From assembly GCA_965658445.1 (NCBI GenBank), contig CBFHSF010000014.1, forward strand, positions 1 to 64,000: a stretch of DNA of 64,000 nt, written 5' to 3'. The translations under genes were made by a program, and so were the position numbers. The stretch comes from CBFHSF01 sp965658445 (GTDB lineage Bacteria; Bacteroidota; Bacteroidia; Flavobacteriales; Schleiferiaceae). The notes under the pieces were generated by a model. The model did not search any database. It had not been told where the DNA came from and saw only the letters and a list, made by a program, of their open reading frames with translations. This document shows positions 61,631 to 64,000 of this stretch, piece by piece; positions within the stretch are counted from its first letter, which is position 1, and each line of letters begins with the position of its first letter.

Positions 61631-62770
61631 ATGAAATTCTTCTTTCAACTGGCCGGACTAAGTCTTTTGGCAATGGGTTGTCAGTTTTCTGAGCCACCGA
61701 AGTGTCCGGATTCGAAATTTGGCGAAGTCCACATTGACTCTTATTCTTTGGAGGGGTTTACCACTTCTTCGATTAAGCACTGTGATTACTTTCAAGAGGC
61801 GAAATTAGAATGCATTGCTTGTTGGCATGAGGGAGACTCCCTTTCTTTTTACAGTGTGAATGAGGGTCGATATGTTTTTGGGAAGAAATTGCCTGCGCAT
61901 GAATACGGGCGGTTTATGAATCTCACCGCAAGCGATACCAATCAGTTTGTTATTTACTTCTGGGATGGATTTTGTGTGTATTCGGGAGGAGAATTTCATT
62001 TTCTAAATACCGACTTAGGTCAATCGGATATAGTGGTAAAAAACCAAACCAGCCTAGTGGACTTCCCAAAATCCAAACATTTCGCCTTTGAAATCATCGA
62101 CTACCGAGAATCACCTTCACAAGAAGGTCTATTTGATTATTCATTTATTGGGATAATGGATTATGATGGAAATTTTGATGTAGTGCCCGAGCTCAAATAC
62201 CCAAGCATATACTCTCAAAAGAATTTAGCCGAACCTACCGTTTACCTGTCTTCTTCAAGTGAAAAAGCCTTCGAAAACAAACTTCTAGTTTCTTGCAATT
62301 ATTCAAATGACGTATTTGTGGTGGATGTAAATGAAAATCGACTTATTGAAACCTTTCCGGTTTTCACAACCCATGCGGATTTTGAAAATCTCCCCACGTC
62401 CTCAGGAGACAGAGAAGCTCAGATAATCAGCATGCACGAAAGAAATCAATTTTTTGAATCCTATGGGAAGGCCTTTTTCAACCCCAGGAACGAATCCCTT
62501 CTTCGCTTCCACTATCCTCGTTCTAGCAAAAAAGATTCTGATGGAGTCTATGTGACCACATTCGATAAAAAGGTGGAAATAATTTGCTCACACAAAGACT
62601 CTAATCACTACCAATACAAGCTCCCTTTTGGCCGATACTACCTATCAAAAAGTTGGTGGATGGATGGGGAAGGACGATTGGTTTACGTCAAACTAGAAAT
62701 CTATCCTAAAAACCCTGATCATGAAACCCGGAATTACTCTATTGATTACATTACTACTCGAAATTTTTAG
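61631..62770 (+). CDS. lipoprotein, probable beta-propeller (DUF4221-like)
   Basis: 379 residues, lipobox LSLLAMGC with Cys17. The mature protein has repeated strand blocks with aromatic and Asp/Asn turns: CWHEGDSLSFYSVNEGRYVF, FVIYFWDGFCVYSGGEFHFL, VSCNYSNDVFVVDVNENRLIETF, DGVYVTTFDKKVEIIC. These resemble blades of a six-bladed propeller as in DUF4221 or BF2992-type lipoproteins. The match is by pattern and size, so the family is tentative. Several Cys (CPDS, KHC, CIAC, GFC) include a CxxC (LECIACW). Co-directional with the small lipoprotein 13 bp upstream; the last 50 bp overlap the next gene. Confidence 0.65.
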   Translation: MKFFFQLAGLSLLAMGCQFSEPPKCPDSKFGEVHIDSYSLEGFTTSSIKHCDYFQEAKLECIACWHEGDSLSFYSVNEGRYVFGKKLPAHEYGRFMNLTASDTNQFVIYFWDGFCVYSGGEFHFLNTDLGQSDIVVKNQTSLVDFPKSKHFAFEIIDYRESPSQEGLFDYSFIGIMDYDGNFDVVPELKYPSIYSQKNLAEPTVYLSSSSEKAFENKLLVSCNYSNDVFVVDVNENRLIETFPVFTTHADFENLPTSSGDREAQIISMHERNQFFESYGKAFFNPRNESLLRFHYPRSSKKDSDGVYVTTFDKKVEIICSHKDSNHYQYKLPFGRYYLSKSWWMDGEGRLVYVKLEIYPKNPDHETRNYSIDYITTRNF

Positions 62771-63173
62771 TGGTTGTTCCCCAAAAGAAACCTCAACCAC
62801 TCAATTCTTTGACCAAGATTTCTTGACTCTTTGTGCCGAATTGGGAATCAATACACAGGAGCAATCTACAATTGCAGTCTTCCCAAATACGGATTGCGTA
62901 GCGTGCAATAGATCAGTTTACCAAAGAATCGAAAAAAGCCGAATTGATAAAAACTCTAGGCCCATCATTCTTCTCCTCCCAGAAGAATTCAATTCAAAAG
63001 AGGAAAAATCAAAACTTTCCAATTGCGACCAAATATCCAACGTCAAAATTTACGATTGCATTGAATATTCTCTCGAAGACATGAGGAGGTATGGACTGGT
63101 TCACTCCTTTGGTGTTTGGGTAGAAATTCAAAACGGTGAAATCGTTTTTCAGGAAGGCATCTTCCTAGATTAA
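62721..63173 (+). CDS. thioredoxin-like CxxC lipoprotein, unknown function
   Basis: 150 residues. The start at 62721 is fixed by the lipobox LLEIFSGC (Cys19); any later start loses the signal peptide, so the 50-bp overlap with the preceding gene is real. A strand STIAVFPNTD leads into Cys59-Val-Ala-Cys62 at the start of a helix (CNRSVYQRIEKS), then a second strand RPIILLLPEE. That order is the one expected for the N-terminal half of a thioredoxin fold. Two further Cys follow (LSNCDQI, YDCIEYS). It may reduce, oxidise or carry the Cys-rich proteins encoded upstream; this is inference. Confidence 0.65.
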   Translation: MKPGITLLITLLLEIFSGCSPKETSTTQFFDQDFLTLCAELGINTQEQSTIAVFPNTDCVACNRSVYQRIEKSRIDKNSRPIILLLPEEFNSKEEKSKLSNCDQISNVKIYDCIEYSLEDMRRYGLVHSFGVWVEIQNGEIVFQEGIFLD

Positions 63174-63184
63174 TGCCGTTTTTT

Positions 63185-63787
63185 CTACCCCACCCCCTCC
63201 AAAACAGGAGCAGACTTCAGTGCTTTTTGAGCTTGGACTAAGTGGCGGTCTTGGTGGTAGATGACCACGCGGAGGGTGTCGCCCAATAGCAGCTTTATAA
63301 TCTTGCTGATGCTGATGGCTGTTTTGTTGCGGGTAAGATTTACAGCGCGACAGCGGCCCAGCAATGCTAGCCAATGATCTTGGTCTTTGAGGTAGGTTTC
63401 GACCACTTCGGAGGTCAAGGCTTGGTTGGCGGGATTCATCACCTTAAAGGTATTCATGGTGTTGAGTTTCTCGCCGGGCTCGGTGCGAGGCATGACACTT
63501 TTTGAAAAATACTCTCCCAACCACGTGCTCTTAAACATTTCAGGAGCTGTCCTTCCGGTCTTTTTCTGGGAGCTTTCGGCGGAAGCCAATACGCGTTCCA
63601 CTTCAGGGAGGTAAAAGGCGTTGTACCTATTTAAATGTTCTATACACTCAAGGGCATTCCACGCTTCAGGGGCCGGTTTTGCCTGCCAAGACTCTTGGGG
63701 CTGTTCCTTCCAATGCGCTACTTTTTCTATTCCCACTCGAACTCGGCGTTCGAGGTCATTGATTAAGTCTTCCTGTTTTCCCTTCAT
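63185..63787 (-). CDS. DinB family protein
   Basis: 200 residues, four-helix bundle of the DinB/YfiT superfamily. The likely metal-binding histidines are in ALECIEHLNRYN (helix 2) and VIYHQDRHLVQAQKAL (helix 4), the usual three-His arrangement. Bacterial members include damage-inducible proteins and thiol-dependent S-transferases; the substrate is unknown. It is convergent with the lipoprotein cassette (11 bp between stops). The start at 63787 (MKGKQEDLIND) is reasonable. Confidence 0.85.
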   Translation of the reverse strand: MKGKQEDLINDLERRVRVGIEKVAHWKEQPQESWQAKPAPEAWNALECIEHLNRYNAFYLPEVERVLASAESSQKKTGRTAPEMFKSTWLGEYFSKSVMPRTEPGEKLNTMNTFKVMNPANQALTSEVVETYLKDQDHWLALLGRCRAVNLTRNKTAISISKIIKLLLGDTLRVVIYHQDRHLVQAQKALKSAPVLEGVG

Positions 63788-63913
63788 GGCGATGATGTTA
63801 TTTAGTTTACTCCTGTGGTCAAATCAAAATTCCTAATGATTCAACCCAATCGATACTTCAAATTTCGGGGTAGCAGAAGAGACAACTATTGATTGAGATC
63901 AAGATTTTTTCTT

Positions 63914-64000
63914 TCAAATTTTCGTGGCAAGAATTCCCATCCCGAAACCTACCCCTTGTCCAATCGAGACAATGTCTCCGGAGTCATTCTCAAATAAGAG
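63914..64000 (-). CDS. C-terminal end of an unidentified gene running in from beyond the window
   Basis: A frame open from the right edge encodes 28 residues (...SIGQGVGFGMGILATKI) and stops with TGA at 63916-63914. The sequence looks like real protein rather than chance, with a Gly-rich hydrophobic end. Too little is present to name it. Between it and the DinB gene (63788-63913) I see nothing definite. Confidence 0.45.
   Translation of the reverse strand, partial: LLFENDSGDIVSIGQGVGFGMGILATKI

Overview
The window comes from a member of the Bacteroidota, most likely a marine flavobacterial lineage such as Cryomorphaceae/Schleiferiaceae. The evidence is: type IX secretion parts (a PorV/PorQ-type barrel and proteins with C-terminal sorting domains), TonB receptors with an N-terminal carboxypeptidase-regulatory-like domain, a DUF4249 lipoprotein partner, DUF4271 and DUF2480 proteins, a MurF-alanine racemase fusion, an S46 peptidase of DPP7 type, and -7 promoter boxes of the form TAnnTTTG. 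I saw no rRNA, tRNA, CRISPR array, integrase or transposase. Two runs of N (98 and 96 bases) are assembly gaps.

Layout. 1-8.3 kb: a partial S41 protease, a TonB receptor/DUF4249 pair, a YbdG-like MscS channel, a glycosyltransferase and ruvC. 8.3-18.1 kb (minus strand): HIT protein and greA, then a three-gene envelope locus made of a PorV/Q-type barrel, a 1342-residue secreted protein and a 1217-residue TonB-like receptor. 18.3-26.2 kb: a degenerate Rieske-like lipoprotein, a PLP decarboxylase, an M20 peptidase, an Mpo1-like protein, a glutaryl-CoA-type dehydrogenase, a T9SS cargo with a CX4CH motif, and DUF4271 with hemD. 26.3-35.2 kb: ABC-F, bestrophin, a LolD-like ATPase, a conserved hypothetical, tdk, murF-alr and an O-antigen-ligase-like gene that overlaps a second one tail to tail.

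35.1-46.4 kb is a dense minus-strand stretch: moxR, DUF58, a membrane protein, batA, batB, batC, batD, a gap-interrupted secreted protein, rnpA, an S41 protease and the second O-antigen-ligase-like gene. The Bat genes are linked by ATGA, TGATG or 11-bp overlaps. 46.5-52.1 kb: a DUF481 barrel, typA, a candidate structured small RNA on the plus strand, and the DPP7-type peptidase. 52.2-60.8 kb: the SUF iron-sulfur assembly cluster (sufA-B-C-D, terminator, sufS-E-T) followed by HMG-CoA synthase and DUF2480. A canonical promoter and a perfect palindrome lie upstream of sufA.

60.8-64 kb is the least ordinary part. A roughly 600-bp spacer holds strong inverted repeats. It is followed by a plus-strand cassette of three small lipoproteins (a four-cysteine protein, a probable beta-propeller, and a CxxC protein that overlaps it by 50 bp), then a DinB-like protein and the tail of an unidentified gene.

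The genes are mainly envelope and housekeeping functions. The best candidates for something undescribed are the three-lipoprotein cassette, the plus-strand RNA near 49.7 kb, the palindrome in the suf leader, and -7 boxes placed exactly 4 nt before the start codon, which predict leaderless mRNAs.
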